64,000 nt of DNA from Thiorhodococcus minor (GTDB taxonomy: Bacteria; Pseudomonadota; Gammaproteobacteria; Chromatiales; Chromatiaceae). The notes beneath the pieces are model-generated. The model made no database searches. It saw only the letters and a program-made list of their open reading frames with translations, and was not told where the DNA came from. Location of the stretch: NCBI RefSeq assembly GCF_010820565.1, contig NZ_JAAIJQ010000001.1, positions 1 through 64,000 of the forward strand, written 5' to 3'. Each line of letters starts with the position of its first letter. Positions within the stretch are counted from its first letter, which is position 1. This document shows positions 28,476 to 38,235 of this stretch, piece by piece. A program made the position numbers and the translations under genes.

Positions 28476-30854
28476 ATGCGATTCAGTGAGGCGTGGCTGC
28501 GCGAGTGGGTGAGTCCACCCGTCGACACCCAGCAATTGGCCGATCAGCTCAGCATGGCGGGTCTGGAAGTAGACGCCGTCGAGCCTGCGGCGCCGGCCTT
28601 CAGTGGCGTGACCATTGGTTTGGTCCAGGGCATCGCGCCCCATCCGGACGCCGCCAAGCTGCGGATCTGCACTCTGGACGTCGGTCAGGATGAGCCGCTG
28701 CAAATCATCTGCGGCGCGGCCAATGTGGCCGAGGGGATGCGGGTACCGGTGGCGACCATCGGCGCGGTGCTGCCGGGCGACTTCAAGATCAAGAAGGCCA
28801 AGCTGCGCGGCGTCCAGTCCTTCGGCATGATCTGCTCCGCGAGCGAGCTTGGCCTGGCCGAGTCCTCCGTCGGCATCCTGCCCCTGCCCGCGGACGCGCC
28901 CATCGGTGAGGACTTCCGCGGCTGGCTCAGCCTCGATGATCACTGTATCGAGGTCGACCTGACGCCCGATCGGGGGGACTGCCTCAGCCTCGCCGGGCTT
29001 GCGCGCGAAGTTGGCGTCATCAATCGCGCGCCTGTGTCTGCACCCAGGATCGAGCCGGTCGCGCCCGCTTCGGACGCGCGTTTCGCGGTTCAGCTCCTCG
29101 CCCCCGAGGCCTGCCCGCGCTATCTCTGCCGCGTCATCCGCAACATCGATCCGAGCGCCGAGACGCCGATCTGGATGCAGGAGCGGCTGAGGCGCGGTGG
29201 CCTGCGCGCCATCAGTCCGGTCGTGGACGTCACCAACTATGTGCTGCTCGAGCTAGGGCAGCCGATGCACGGCTTCGACTTGGCGAAGCTCGCGGGCGAG
29301 ATCCGCGTACGCATGGCCGAGGAGGGCGAGAAGCTGGCCCTGCTGAATGGCGAAGAGGCGAGCCTGCGCGGCGATACCCTGGTCATCGCAGACGCCGAAA
29401 AGGCCGTCGCGCTGGCCGGCATCATGGGCGGTGCCGAGAGCGCGGTCGGCGAGGGGACGCGCGACGTCCTGCTCGAAAGCGCCTTCTTCGCGCCCGTTGC
29501 CATCAGCGGTAAGGCCCGCAGCTATGGCCTGCATACCGACTCGTCTCACCGCTTCGAGCGGGGCGTCGACCCGCAGCTGCAGGCGACGGCCATGGAGCGG
29601 GCGACGCGCCTGCTGCTCGACATCGTCGGCGGCGAGCCGGGTCCGATCGTGGAGGCGACCGCCGAGGCGCACCTGCCCAAGCGCGAGCCGCTGCATCTGC
29701 GCGAGCGCCGCGTCGCCCAGATCCTCGGGCTCGAGCTGCCGACCGACACCATCACCGATATCCTCGAGCGTCTTGGCATGGGGCTGGAGCGCCTCGACGA
29801 CGGCTGGCGCGTCACACCACCCAGCGCGCGCTTCGACCTCGTCATGGAAGTCGACCTCATCGCCGACATCGGCCGCATCCACGGCTACAACGCGATCCCC
29901 ATAACGCATGCCAGCGCGGCCTCGGCCACCAAGGCGCCGCCGGAGACGGCCTTCGATCTCGACCGTGCGCGTCTGGCACTGGTCGATCGCGGCTTCAACG
30001 AGGTCATCACCTACAGCTTCGTCAGCCCGGAGATGCAGGCGCTGGTCGCCCCGGATGCCGAGACGCTCAAGCTCGCCAACCCCATCAGCTCGGAGCTCTC
30101 GGTCATGCGCACCAGCCTCTGGCCTGGGCTGCTGCAGGCCGCGGTCTACAACCAGTCGCGTCAGACCGAGCGCGTGCGCCTCTTCGAGTCCGGGCTGCGC
30201 TTCCGTCAATCGGGAGACGGGCTCGAGCAGACCCAAGGGCTTGGCGGCTTGATCCTCGGTGCACGGCTGCCGGAGCAGTGGGGTGCGCGGGCGGGCGGGG
30301 TCGATTTCTTCGACCTCAAGGCCGACGTGCAGGCCGTGCTCGGTCTGACAGGGGCGCTGGAGCAATTCCGCTTCGTCGCGGCGACCGATCCGGCGCTGCA
30401 TCCAGGACAGACGGCCGCGATCGAGTGGGGCGGGCGCCGGGTCGGCATCATCGGCATGCTGCACCCGTCGTTGGCCAAGCAGCTCGACCTCGACGGCGAT
30501 GTCTTTCTCTTCGAGCTGGAGATCGAGCCGATCGCAGAGGGTGTGCTCCCGAAGTTCGAGAAGATCTCGCGCTTCCCCAGCATCCGCCGCGACATCGCCT
30601 TGGTCGTCGACGAATCGGTCTCCTTCGACGCGGTCGCGGACTGCGTTCGGGCCGCCGCGTCCGAGCTGCTGAAAGACATCCTTCTCTTCGATGTCTACAC
30701 TGGCGAGAACGTCGAGACTGGACGAAAAAGTCTGGCTTTGGGATTGATTTTACAGTCTTCTTCTCAGACACTTGAAGACAACATCATTGAAACGACGGTG
30801 GGGCGAATCGTCGACAGCCTCACCACCCAGATTGGCGCGAGATTGAGGGACTGA
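28476..30854 (+). CDS. pheT: Phenylalanyl-tRNA synthetase beta subunit
   Basis: 792-residue beta subunit. Starts [20 protein letters not shown]. Contains the EMAP/OB-like tRNA-binding domain (about 40-150; [20 protein letters not shown]), the B3/B4 editing domain ([28 protein letters not shown]), B5 ([14 protein letters not shown]), and the C-terminal ferredoxin-fold anticodon domain ([40 protein letters not shown]). Length matches the usual 790-800 residues. Four bases separate it from ihfA, so they are one transcription unit. Confidence 0.98.
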   Translation: MRFSEAWLREWVSPPVDTQQLADQLSMAGLEVDAVEPAAPAFSGVTIGLVQGIAPHPDAAKLRICTLDVGQDEPLQIICGAANVAEGMRVPVATIGAVLPGDFKIKKAKLRGVQSFGMICSASELGLAESSVGILPLPADAPIGEDFRGWLSLDDHCIEVDLTPDRGDCLSLAGLAREVGVINRAPVSAPRIEPVAPASDARFAVQLLAPEACPRYLCRVIRNIDPSAETPIWMQERLRRGGLRAISPVVDVTNYVLLELGQPMHGFDLAKLAGEIRVRMAEEGEKLALLNGEEASLRGDTLVIADAEKAVALAGIMGGAESAVGEGTRDVLLESAFFAPVAISGKARSYGLHTDSSHRFERGVDPQLQATAMERATRLLLDIVGGEPGPIVEATAEAHLPKREPLHLRERRVAQILGLELPTDTITDILERLGMGLERLDDGWRVTPPSARFDLVMEVDLIADIGRIHGYNAIPITHASAASATKAPPETAFDLDRARLALVDRGFNEVITYSFVSPEMQALVAPDAETLKLANPISSELSVMRTSLWPGLLQAAVYNQSRQTERVRLFESGLRFRQSGDGLEQTQGLGGLILGARLPEQWGARAGGVDFFDLKADVQAVLGLTGALEQFRFVAATDPALHPGQTAAIEWGGRRVGIIGMLHPSLAKQLDLDGDVFLFELEIEPIAEGVLPKFEKISRFPSIRRDIALVVDESVSFDAVADCVRAAASELLKDILLFDVYTGENVETGRKSLALGLILQSSSQTLEDNIIETTVGRIVDSLTTQIGARLRD

Positions 30855-30858
30855 AGGT

Positions 30859-31158
30859 ATGGCGTTGACCAAAGCCGAGATGGCGGAGCACCTGTTCGAC
30901 CAGCTGGGCCTGAACAAGCGCGAGGCCAAAGATATCGTCGAGATGTTCTTCGAGGAGATCCGCACGGCCTTGGAGCGCGGCGAGCAGGTCAAGCTGTCGG
31001 GCTTCGGCAACTTCGATCTGCGCGAGAAGAAAGAGCGCCCGGGCCGTAATCCCAAGACGGGCGAGGAGATCCCTATCACCGCCCGCCGCGTTGTCACCTT
31101 CCGTCCTGGCCAGAAGCTCAAATCGCGGGTAGAGGCCTATGCTGGAACCCACAGATAG
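30859..31158 (+). CDS. ihfA: Integration host factor alpha subunit
   Basis: 99-residue DNA-bending protein of the HU/IHF family. [20 protein letters not shown] start, [20 protein letters not shown] and the beta-arm [20 protein letters not shown] with the intercalating Pro. Conserved neighbour of pheT in gammaproteobacteria. IHF shapes promoters and is needed for many site-specific recombination events, including those of integrating elements such as the one that begins at 31628. Confidence 0.98.
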   Translation: MALTKAEMAEHLFDQLGLNKREAKDIVEMFFEEIRTALERGEQVKLSGFGNFDLREKKERPGRNPKTGEEIPITARRVVTFRPGQKLKSRVEAYAGTHR

Positions 31159-31513
31159 CGTCGAGGATGTCGGAGACGGCGATCTCCCGCCGATTCCCGG
31201 CAAGCGCTATTTCACCATCGGTGAAGTCAGCGAGCTGTGCGGCGTCAAGCCGCACGTCCTGCGCTATTGGGAGCAAGAGTTCCCCCAGCTCAAGCCCGTT
31301 AAGCGCCGGGGCAACCGGCGCTACTACCAACGTCACGACGTCCTCATGGTCCGGCAGATCCGCAGCCTGCTCTACGACCAGGGCTTCACCATCGGCGGCG
31401 CCCGCCAACAGCTCAGCGGCGAAGGCGCCAAGCACGATCTCAATCAAACCCACCAGATTCTCCGTCAGATGCGGCTAGAGCTTGAAGAGATCCTTCAAGT
31501 CCTCAGGCGTTGA
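31139..31513 (+). CDS. MerR family transcriptional regulator
   Basis: 124 residues. A winged-helix MerR domain occupies about 23-95: [40 protein letters not shown], then a short C-terminal helix instead of a metal-binding domain. No Cys suitable for metal sensing is present in the C-terminal part. The gene overlaps the ihfA end by 20 bases, a widespread arrangement in this group. The effector is unknown. Confidence 0.9.
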   Translation: MLEPTDSVEDVGDGDLPPIPGKRYFTIGEVSELCGVKPHVLRYWEQEFPQLKPVKRRGNRRYYQRHDVLMVRQIRSLLYDQGFTIGGARQQLSGEGAKHDLNQTHQILRQMRLELEEILQVLRR

Positions 31514-31550
31514 CACGCCTGCTACCAAACCTTATCCTTAACGGTCTTTA

Positions 31551-31627
<77 letters not shown>

Positions 31628-31635
31628 ATAGAAAC

Positions 31636-31673
31636 AAGCGGTTAGCTGAGAAATTGGCTAGCCGCTTTTTCTT
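31636..31673 (+). terminator. Intrinsic terminator after tRNA-Pro
   Basis: AAGCGGTTAGC (31636-31646) pairs with GCTAGCCGCTT (31657-31667) with one G-U; T-rich tail TTTTTCTTT. Since it lies just past the tRNA 3' end it may already belong to the element. Confidence 0.75.
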
Positions 31674-31950
31674 TATACCGAATAGAGTCGTTTTGTAGTC
31701 GCGTCTGTAGTCGCGTTGGATTTTGGTCGCCTCACTGCCCTTGCAAGGTCGTGAGAACGCGCCTGCGCAGATCAAGGGGCGGTGATGTCGGCGATTGCCG
31801 GTCGATGCCCCGGAAAAGAGGCGTGCCGCAAGTGCTCGCCCGGAAGACATGAGCGATCTGCGCCTGTGCTGCAGGACGGGTGGCATTGCCTGAGGGCGCT
31901 ATCCGTTGTGGCCGGGATCCATCCCATGGAAGACAGCAAACCGCCGTCCG
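31674..31950. other. Noncoding junction between tRNA-Pro and topoisomerase III
   Basis: About 280 bases, less GC-rich than either flank at its left side. It contains a short direct repeat, TGTAGTCGCGT at 31694-31704 and again at 31706-31716. A minus-strand open frame that runs into the tRNA gene is a well-known artefact and was not called. Confidence 0.5.
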
Positions 31951-34518
31951 CTACGTCCGCTCGACTCGGACCTGCCAATGCGCATCAAGCTGCAGATAGA
32001 CCGGGCCATGCGCGTCGGTCGCAGCGATCGGCCCGGCGCGGCCGTGCTCGATCAGCGCGCGGATCTGCCCCTCCGTCAGCACCAGAGCGTCAATCTGCTT
32101 CCAGACCACGAAATGGCAGCCGTCACGATAGCGGTTGCAGCCGAAGCCGCGGCGACCCTCAATGATGCGTCCCTGGCCGCATTTGGGGCAAGTTGGCGGA
32201 TCCTCGCGCAGGGAGGGCGCGTGACTGGAGGCAGGCTCCTGGGGTGGCGCTTCGACCCTCTTGTCCGATGCCCGTGGGGCCGCGCCCGAGCTGGCTCTGG
32301 CGTTGCGAGGCGCCGCCGAGCGTCCCTTTGCGGCGTCGCCGAAGTCCAGCATCACCTTGCCGGCCGGGTCGAGTCGCAGGGCGGCGGAGAAGGGCTTGCC
32401 GGCCTTGGAGACAAACCCCTGGATAGGATCGGTGTGTCCCTGCGCGATGAGCTGGCGGATCTGGGGCTTGGTCAGCGTGCGACCCGCCACCGTCTTCCAG
32501 ATGGTGAAGCCGCAGCCGTCGCGATAGCGGCTGCAACCGAGCGCCTTGGCCGTCTCGGTGATCTCGCCCTGCCTGCAGACGGGACAGGGGCCGTCTCCCG
32601 CGCCCTTGGCGCCGCTCGCCCGTCGCGAGGTCTTCGTGGCGCTTGCGGCCTTGCCCCCGTTGCGGCGGGGCTCACCCTGTCGGGCGGCGTCGACCTGCTC
32701 CGGGCTCAGGGCTGGACCTTGGGCGATCTGGGGGACCAACTCACGCAGGAAGGTGACGATGTCGCGATCGAACTCGGCGGCCGTGCGCTCGCCCAGCTCG
32801 ATCTCCTTCAGCCGCTGCTCCCACTCCGCCGTCAGCTCGGGGCTGCGCAGCGGGGCGGCGACCAGGCCGATCAAGGCCTGGCCCTTGGCGGTGGCGCGCA
32901 GCTGCTTGCGCTGCCGTTCCAGATAACCGGTGCGGATCAGCTTTTCGAGGATCTCGGCGCGGGTCGCCGGCGTGCCGAGCCCGCAGCCCGCCATCGCCGA
33001 GGCCAGCGCATCATCCTCGATCGTGCGCCCGGCGTTCTTCATGGCCGCGAGCAGACTGGCATCGTCGTAGTGACGCGGTGGCTGGGTCTCCTTCTCCCGC
33101 ACCTCCAGGCGGTCCACATGCACCCTCTGACCGACCTCCAGCGGCGGCAGCGGGCCTTGGGGCTCGCCGTCATCGGCCTCCGCCTTCGCCTCGGCCGCTT
33201 TCGCCGGGCGACGCTCCTGCTCGACCCGCTTCCAGCCCGGCTCCAGCACCACTGAGCCGCGCGCCAGAAAGGTGGCGTCGCCGATGGCGATTTCGACCCG
33301 CGTCTCCTCGACGCGCTGATCGGGCAGGAAGATCGCCACGAAGCGCGCCACAACCAGATCGTAGATCCGGCGCAGGGGCGGGGGCAGCGCGGCGGACGGC
33401 GCCGTCCCGGTGGGCAGGATGGCGTGGTGATCCGTCAGCTTGGTGCGGTCGACGTAGGCCTTGTTGAGCCGGTGCCCGCCCTCCAGGCGCTGCAGGGCCT
33501 CGGGGGCGAGCGGATGCTGCAGCTGCTTCAGGATGCCAGGGAGCTGCGGCAGCATATCCTCGGAGATGTGCCGGCTCTCGGTGCGCGGATAACTGATGAG
33601 CTTGTGGGTCTCGTAGAGCGCCTGGGCGTGCTCGAGCACCTGTGCGGCGGTGAAGCCGAAGCGGCGATTGGCGTCGCGTTGGAGATTGGTCAGATCATAG
33701 AGCGGGGGCGGGCGGTGGTGGCGGACCTTCTTCTCCACCTTGCTCACCGTCCCGGTCTGGTGCGGGCTGAGTTCGCGCTGCAGACGCTCGGCCGTCTCTT
33801 TACGGTCGATCCGGGTCGTGCCGTCTTGCAGATAGAGGGCGACGAAGCCCTCCGTCAGATGCGCGACCAGCTCATAGAAGAACGCCTTGGTGAAGTGGGC
33901 GATCTCGGTGTCGCGCGCCACGATCATGGCTAGCGTCGGCGTCTGCACCCGGCCGATGGTGCAGAGCACCCGGTTGTGCACCGTGTAGGCGCGGGTCAGA
34001 TTCATGCCGACCAGCCAGTCCGCCTGGGCGCGGGCACGCGCGGCATCGGCCAGCGGGTTGAAGGCATGGCCGGGCTTGAGCGCCCGGAAGCCAGCGCGGA
34101 TCGCCTCGTCGGTCAGGCTCGAGATCCACAGCCGCTCGAACGGCTTCTTGCAGCGGGCATGCTCATAGATCAGCCGGAAGATGTGCTCGCCCTCGCGCCC
34201 GGCGTCCGTCGCGCAGATGAGGCGCTCGGTCTCCGGGGCGGTGATCAACGCCTTGACGATCTTGAACTGCTTCGCGGTCTGCTGGCCGATGCGCAGCTTC
34301 CAGCGCTCCGGGATCATCGGCAGCGGCTCGGCCGACCAGCGCCCGGCCCAGGCCTCTCCGTACTCGTCCGGCTCGGCGAGATGGACCAGATGGCCGAGCG
34401 CCCAGGTCACGCGGTAGCCGTTGCCTTCCAAATACCCCTCACCCCTGCGCCCGGCACCGAGCACCCGCGCGAGGTCACGAGCGACGCTGGGCTTTTCGGC
34501 GAGGACGACGGTGGTCAT
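31951..34518 (-). CDS. topB: DNA topoisomerase III (ICE type) with two C-terminal zinc-ribbon modules
   Basis: 855-residue type IA topoisomerase that passes single DNA strands, useful for resolving replication or transfer intermediates. Toprim: AEKPSVARDL at 7 and TDAGREGEHI at 104-113. Catalytic Tyr310 in LISYPRTESR. The core extends to about 600. The C-terminus has a first CxxC...C...C ribbon at 645-669 (CPVCRQGEITETAKALGC), a topo C-repeat region with KPFSAALRLD, and a second ribbon at 777-801 (CPKCGQGRIIEGRRGFGC), each with a NRYRDGC or SRYRDGC close. Chromosomal TopB is about 650 residues; the added ribbons are typical of element-borne copies. It points toward the tRNA, alone on its strand with the repressor gene upstream. 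Confidence 0.95.
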   Translation of the reverse strand: MTTVVLAEKPSVARDLARVLGAGRRGEGYLEGNGYRVTWALGHLVHLAEPDEYGEAWAGRWSAEPLPMIPERWKLRIGQQTAKQFKIVKALITAPETERLICATDAGREGEHIFRLIYEHARCKKPFERLWISSLTDEAIRAGFRALKPGHAFNPLADAARARAQADWLVGMNLTRAYTVHNRVLCTIGRVQTPTLAMIVARDTEIAHFTKAFFYELVAHLTEGFVALYLQDGTTRIDRKETAERLQRELSPHQTGTVSKVEKKVRHHRPPPLYDLTNLQRDANRRFGFTAAQVLEHAQALYETHKLISYPRTESRHISEDMLPQLPGILKQLQHPLAPEALQRLEGGHRLNKAYVDRTKLTDHHAILPTGTAPSAALPPPLRRIYDLVVARFVAIFLPDQRVEETRVEIAIGDATFLARGSVVLEPGWKRVEQERRPAKAAEAKAEADDGEPQGPLPPLEVGQRVHVDRLEVREKETQPPRHYDDASLLAAMKNAGRTIEDDALASAMAGCGLGTPATRAEILEKLIRTGYLERQRKQLRATAKGQALIGLVAAPLRSPELTAEWEQRLKEIELGERTAAEFDRDIVTFLRELVPQIAQGPALSPEQVDAARQGEPRRNGGKAASATKTSRRASGAKGAGDGPCPVCRQGEITETAKALGCSRYRDGCGFTIWKTVAGRTLTKPQIRQLIAQGHTDPIQGFVSKAGKPFSAALRLDPAGKVMLDFGDAAKGRSAAPRNARASSGAAPRASDKRVEAPPQEPASSHAPSLREDPPTCPKCGQGRIIEGRRGFGCNRYRDGCHFVVWKQIDALVLTEGQIRALIEHGRAGPIAATDAHGPVYLQLDAHWQVRVERT

Positions 34519-34560
34519 GGCGAGCGCTCATCAGGATGCCCGCGCCAATGGCTTCTGAGC

Positions 34561-35154
34561 CTACTCCTGATCGGCATGATCTCGCTCCATCCACTCTTGC
34601 ACGGCCGCAATCAAGGCATCGGTCGAGTTCAGCACCGCATCGACCCGCTCGGTATCGAAGGGCGCAAACCGATTGAGGATACGCAGGCGTGGGCGCGGTC
34701 CCAGACTGCCGCGACCCGCCCGCACGTTGGACAGCGTGTTGCGGGCGACGCCAAGAAACTCAGCCAGTTCGGCATCCGTGCGGAACCCGCAGGCATCCTG
34801 CACCAGATCGAGCAGCTCACCCTCGACATCCAGGTCGCGGGTGATGCGCTGTCGCGAACGAACCTGGCGTTGCGCCAAGGCGTGGCTCGTGCGGCGGATG
34901 CGCGCGCTTAAGTTGTCCGGCAGGAGACTCTCCAGCCACTGGCGGCTGTGCAGAAAGCCAATATGGTCGAGGATCTTCAGCCGCTGCACGATCCCCAGAC
35001 GCGCTTTGCCATGGCGCACGCTATGAATGGTCGTGCGCGTGATGCCGAGGAACGCCGCGACCTGGGCATCGGAGCCCAGGTCGAATCCTGTCTTCAGGAC
35101 ATCGAGCAGCTCGGCGTCACGGTGAAGGGTGTCGGTTGGCATTGCTTTTTTCAT
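34561..35154 (-). CDS. Tandem-HTH repressor-like regulator of the element
   Basis: 197-residue protein with two Xre/Cro-like helix-turn-helix units: DAQVAAFLGITRTTIHSVRH (about 29-48) and DAELAEFLGVARNTLSNVRA (about 126-145), separated by a basic linker. Each is followed by a similar RLKILDHIG / RLRILNRFA helix, so it looks like an internal duplication. It is divergent from the AlpA-like gene across about 107 bases, the layout of a phage-style genetic switch, so I infer it controls its own promoter and the element's excision or transfer functions. Start uncertain: ATG 35154 or ATG 35142. Confidence 0.8.
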   Translation of the reverse strand: MKKAMPTDTLHRDAELLDVLKTGFDLGSDAQVAAFLGITRTTIHSVRHGKARLGIVQRLKILDHIGFLHSRQWLESLLPDNLSARIRRTSHALAQRQVRSRQRITRDLDVEGELLDLVQDACGFRTDAELAEFLGVARNTLSNVRAGRGSLGPRPRLRILNRFAPFDTERVDAVLNSTDALIAAVQEWMERDHADQE

Positions 35155-35159
35155 TGCGG

Positions 35160-35184
35160 ATGTTATGGTAGCAAATCATGACAT
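35160..35184. promoter_or_regulatory. Operator-like imperfect palindrome between repressor and alpA-like genes
   Basis: ATGTTATG (35160-35167) and CATGACAT (35177-35184) are complementary at seven of eight positions, six bases upstream of the repressor start. The whole intergenic segment is AT-rich. GACCGTT at 35213-35219 also resembles half of the motif found upstream of traI. Confidence 0.45.
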
Positions 35185-35261
35185 TCGGCGGTTGATGGTT
35201 GCACGCTGTCGCGACCGTTAGCTTACCACTGAGCGTTAGGGTCAAAAACGAAAACACTCAC

Positions 35262-35474
35262 ATGCACACCCCAGCTACCCCCCGTCGCTATCTGCGCGAA
35301 CGTGCGCTCGCGGAGCATCTTTCGGTCCACCGCTCGACGCTGCGCCGGTGGGTGGCGCGCGGCCTGATGCCCGCGCCTATTCGCCTGGGTCTGCGCACCG
35401 TCGTGTGGGATGCCGAGGAGATCGAGCATTGGCAGGCCGCCCGCGCGGCCGCTCCGCGGGGGCAGCCGGAGTGA
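35262..35474 (+). CDS. AlpA / HTH_17 family small regulator (possible excisionase)
   Basis: 70 residues beginning MHTPATPRRYLRERALAEHL. It contains a MerR-like winged helix of the AlpA/Xis type: YLRERALAEHLSVHRSTLRR, WVARGLMPAPIRLGLRTVVW, DAEEIEHWQAARAA. Such proteins activate integrase genes or act as directionality factors for excision. I chose ATG 35262; the frame opens earlier (35199) but that part is out of family character. No strong ribosome site is visible. Divergent from the repressor and followed by a hairpin-rich noncoding segment. Confidence 0.85.
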   Translation: MHTPATPRRYLRERALAEHLSVHRSTLRRWVARGLMPAPIRLGLRTVVWDAEEIEHWQAARAAAPRGQPE

Positions 35475-35495
35475 GGAGCGACGCCCGATAAAGGA

Positions 35496-35694
35496 ACGCC
35501 CCGCCGAACATCAGCGGGGCGTCTCGGACACCGTCGGCTGGCGCCGAGCAGGGCGCTAGCCACGAAGCTCCAACCGTGACCAAGGGTTGAGCACCGGCAG
35601 ATCCCCGTGTAGCGCACCGGGCCGACGTGCGTCGCCTTGGGGGCAAGCCCTTGCCAACCCCCGTCACGGTTGGTCTCACGCCTTCCTGTGAGAC
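35496..35694 (+). other. Highly structured noncoding segment between alpA-like gene and primase gene
   Basis: In 200 bases I can pair at least five stems: ACGCCCCGC (35496-35504) with GCGGGGCGT (35514-35522); GGCTGGCGC (35536-35544) with GCGCTAGCC (35553-35561); a long-range CCAACCGTGAC (35570-35580) with GTCACGGTTGG (35663-35673); inside it GGCAA/TTGCC (35642-35655); and GTCTCAC (35673-35679) with GTGAGAC (35688-35694). The last ends seven bases before the primase start. Could be a structured RNA, an origin of transfer or replication, or a translational control element. Confidence 0.6.
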
Positions 35695-35700
35695 GGATCG

Positions 35701-38235
35701 ATGACCTTGACCTCCCACTCCTCTGAGCCAACGCCCCGTGCCGGGCAGGGTGCTGACGTCATGGCGGCCGGTGTGGCCTTCCAGCGGCCCTGCGCGCAGA
35801 CTCTAGCGCTCCGCGCCGATCCCTCGGATCCGGTCCTAGACGTCGCCTTTGTCCGCGCGGCCAATCAGCCGATCGCGCGTGCAGGGCGACTGCGCTGGTC
35901 GGTGTTGGCGCGGCGGCTCGCGACCGTCCAGATTGGCCCCAAAGACGGACCTGCTTGGCTGCCGGCCGCGATCGCGCCCGGACCGCGCAACGCCCAGCGC
36001 GTCGCAGCGATCTCCGCCCTGGTCCTGGACATTGAGGCCCGCACCCGCCTCGACGGCACGACCGGCGTCAAGACGGTCATCGGACCCGAGCCGCCAAGCC
36101 TCGAGAGCCTGGCCGCCGAGCTGGAGCTGCATGGCTGGCGGGCCATGCTGCAGACCTCCTATTCCCATCTCGATGCGACCATCCAGCCGAGCGATCAGCC
36201 CCATCCACGCTATCACGTGGTGCTGGCCTTGAGTCGCCCGCTCACCCGCGCGGAGCTACGCCCGCTCGGCCTGCATGTCGCGATGCTTCTGGGGCTCAGC
36301 GCCTGCCTGGATACCCAGTGCCTGGAGCCGGCGAGGCTCTACTATCTGCCGCGCTGTCCGCCGCAGCGGCAGGCCGACTTTCGCCATCACCTTCTGGCGG
36401 GGGAGCTGCTGCCGGTCGATTCCCTCCTCGCGCAGGCCCGGCAGATCACGGCCGCCTGTGCTCAGGTCGGGCACACCGATCCGGGGCCTCAGACGCGCAG
36501 TGTCATTGATGCGTTCAATGCCGCCCATCCCCTCGCTGAGTTGCTGCATCAGTACGGCTATCTTCCAAAGGGGGCCGCGCGCTGGCTGCATCCGGCGAGC
36601 ACCTCGGGGGTGCCCGGTGTCCGGCTGCTGCCGGACACCACGCCGGAGCGCGTCTATTCGTCGCACGCCCAGGATCCGCTCAACACCGGTCAGGCCCACG
36701 ACGCTTTCAGTGTCTATTGCCTCCTGGCGCATCAGGGCGACATGACTGCCGCCGTACGCGCGGCGGCGAGGGCGCTGGGGCTGGCAGCGAGGCCGAACTC
36801 GGCGGTATCTGCCACCGCGCGCCCCGCACCAACGGGGCCATCGACGTGTGCGTCGGGGGAGGGTGATCCAGGACTCGACAAGGCGGCGCTGCGGCGCCGT
36901 GCCCAGCAGCGGCTCGCGCCCGACCTCAGCCTGGGCGTCGAGTACCCCATCGACGCCCTCGGACCCTTAGCCGACACCTGTCGCGCCTTGGTCGCCGGGC
37001 TGCAGGTGCGTCCCGCGCTGGCCGGACAGTCGCTGCTTGGGACCGCCGCCTTGCTGACTCAATCGATCGCTAATGTCCGCACCCTGGAGGCGGTCAAGCC
37101 GCTCTCGCTCTATCTCCTGACGATCGGCGAGTCGGGTGACGGCAAGTCGGCCGTCGACAGCGTTGCCCAGGCGGCGATTCAGGCCCGCCAGCGCAGTGAG
37201 ACCCGGGCCTATCGCGCCGAACTCGAGGCGATGGCTCAGTCGACGTCGAGCGATTCACCGACCACCCCGCCGCGCGAGCCCTACCGCATCGCCCGCGACG
37301 GCACCGTTGAGGGGTTGCGCCGCAGCTTCCTGCAGGGGGTGCCCTCACAAGGCGTCTTCACCGCCGAGGCTGCCGCGCTGCTCGCCGGCTACGGCATGAG
37401 CCGTGACAACCGCGCCAAGACCGCCGCGACCTTCAACAGCCTCTGGGACGACGGCGAGGTCTCGGTCGCGCGCGGCACCGCGGGCCGCATCCAGCTCTAC
37501 GACCGGCGGCTCTCGCTGCACTGGATGCTGCAGCCCGAGGCCGCCCAGGACACCTTGCTCGATCCGCTGCTCGCGGGCATTGGCTTCTGGCCGCGCTTCC
37601 TGCTCGCCTGGCCGGAGCCGGCGCTGCCGCGTCGCGCCCAGCACTGGCGGGCCGATCAGGACCCGGTGGTCGGGGACTATTGGCGTGCCTGCAACCGGCT
37701 GCTGGATCAGCCGCTCGGCGAGGATTGCGGCGGACTCTCGGTCCTCGAGCCGACCCAAGAAGCGCTGACCTTGGCCGGGGCCTTCTTCGAGCGCATGGAG
37801 CAGCTCGCCAAGGGAAGCGGCGCCAAGCTGCGCGACATCAAGTCCTTCGCCGTGCGCCTCACTGAGCAGGCCTTCCGCATCGCCGCGGTGCTGACGGTCT
37901 TTGGTCAGCGTCAGGCGACTCGCCTCGAGGTCGAGCCCCTGCGCCAAGGCATGGCGCTGGCCAGCTACGCCCTGGAGACCTGGCGCGGGGTGTTCGGCGA
38001 GCGCGATGTTCAGGACGCCCGCGAGGGTGCCCTGAAGCTCTACAGCTGGCTGCTTGAGCAGCCGAGCGCGCGCGCCCATGAGCGCGCCATGCTGCGGATC
38101 GGCCCCAAGGCACTGCGCAGCGAAACCCGGCGCGATACCGCGCTCGCCACCCTGGAGCAGGCGCGGCTGGTCTACCGCGACGGTTCTCAGTGGGGTGTGA
38201 TCATACGCCCGGATGAGGAGGAGGGTGGCGCATGA
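35701..38235 (+). CDS. Primase-like / DUF3987 (YfjI-type) replication protein of the element
   Basis: 844 residues. The N-terminal part (about 60-260) looks like an archaeo-eukaryotic-type primase fold: ISALVLDIEA (about 103-112, acidic pair), HPRYHVVLALSRPLTRAELR and CLEPARLYYLPRCPP. The C-terminal half is a DUF3987 domain with P-loop IGESGDGKS (about 474-482), GVFTAEAAALLAGYGM, WDDGEVSVARGTAG and the arginine-rich helices after IGFWPRFLLAWPEP. Such proteins are common in ICEs and prophages and are thought to act in replication of the excised element. The start at ATG 35701 lacks a good ribosome site. The next gene overlaps by four bases. Confidence 0.85.
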   Translation: MTLTSHSSEPTPRAGQGADVMAAGVAFQRPCAQTLALRADPSDPVLDVAFVRAANQPIARAGRLRWSVLARRLATVQIGPKDGPAWLPAAIAPGPRNAQRVAAISALVLDIEARTRLDGTTGVKTVIGPEPPSLESLAAELELHGWRAMLQTSYSHLDATIQPSDQPHPRYHVVLALSRPLTRAELRPLGLHVAMLLGLSACLDTQCLEPARLYYLPRCPPQRQADFRHHLLAGELLPVDSLLAQARQITAACAQVGHTDPGPQTRSVIDAFNAAHPLAELLHQYGYLPKGAARWLHPASTSGVPGVRLLPDTTPERVYSSHAQDPLNTGQAHDAFSVYCLLAHQGDMTAAVRAAARALGLAARPNSAVSATARPAPTGPSTCASGEGDPGLDKAALRRRAQQRLAPDLSLGVEYPIDALGPLADTCRALVAGLQVRPALAGQSLLGTAALLTQSIANVRTLEAVKPLSLYLLTIGESGDGKSAVDSVAQAAIQARQRSETRAYRAELEAMAQSTSSDSPTTPPREPYRIARDGTVEGLRRSFLQGVPSQGVFTAEAAALLAGYGMSRDNRAKTAATFNSLWDDGEVSVARGTAGRIQLYDRRLSLHWMLQPEAAQDTLLDPLLAGIGFWPRFLLAWPEPALPRRAQHWRADQDPVVGDYWRACNRLLDQPLGEDCGGLSVLEPTQEALTLAGAFFERMEQLAKGSGAKLRDIKSFAVRLTEQAFRIAAVLTVFGQRQATRLEVEPLRQGMALASYALETWRGVFGERDVQDAREGALKLYSWLLEQPSARAHERAMLRIGPKALRSETRRDTALATLEQARLVYRDGSQWGVIIRPDEEEGGA

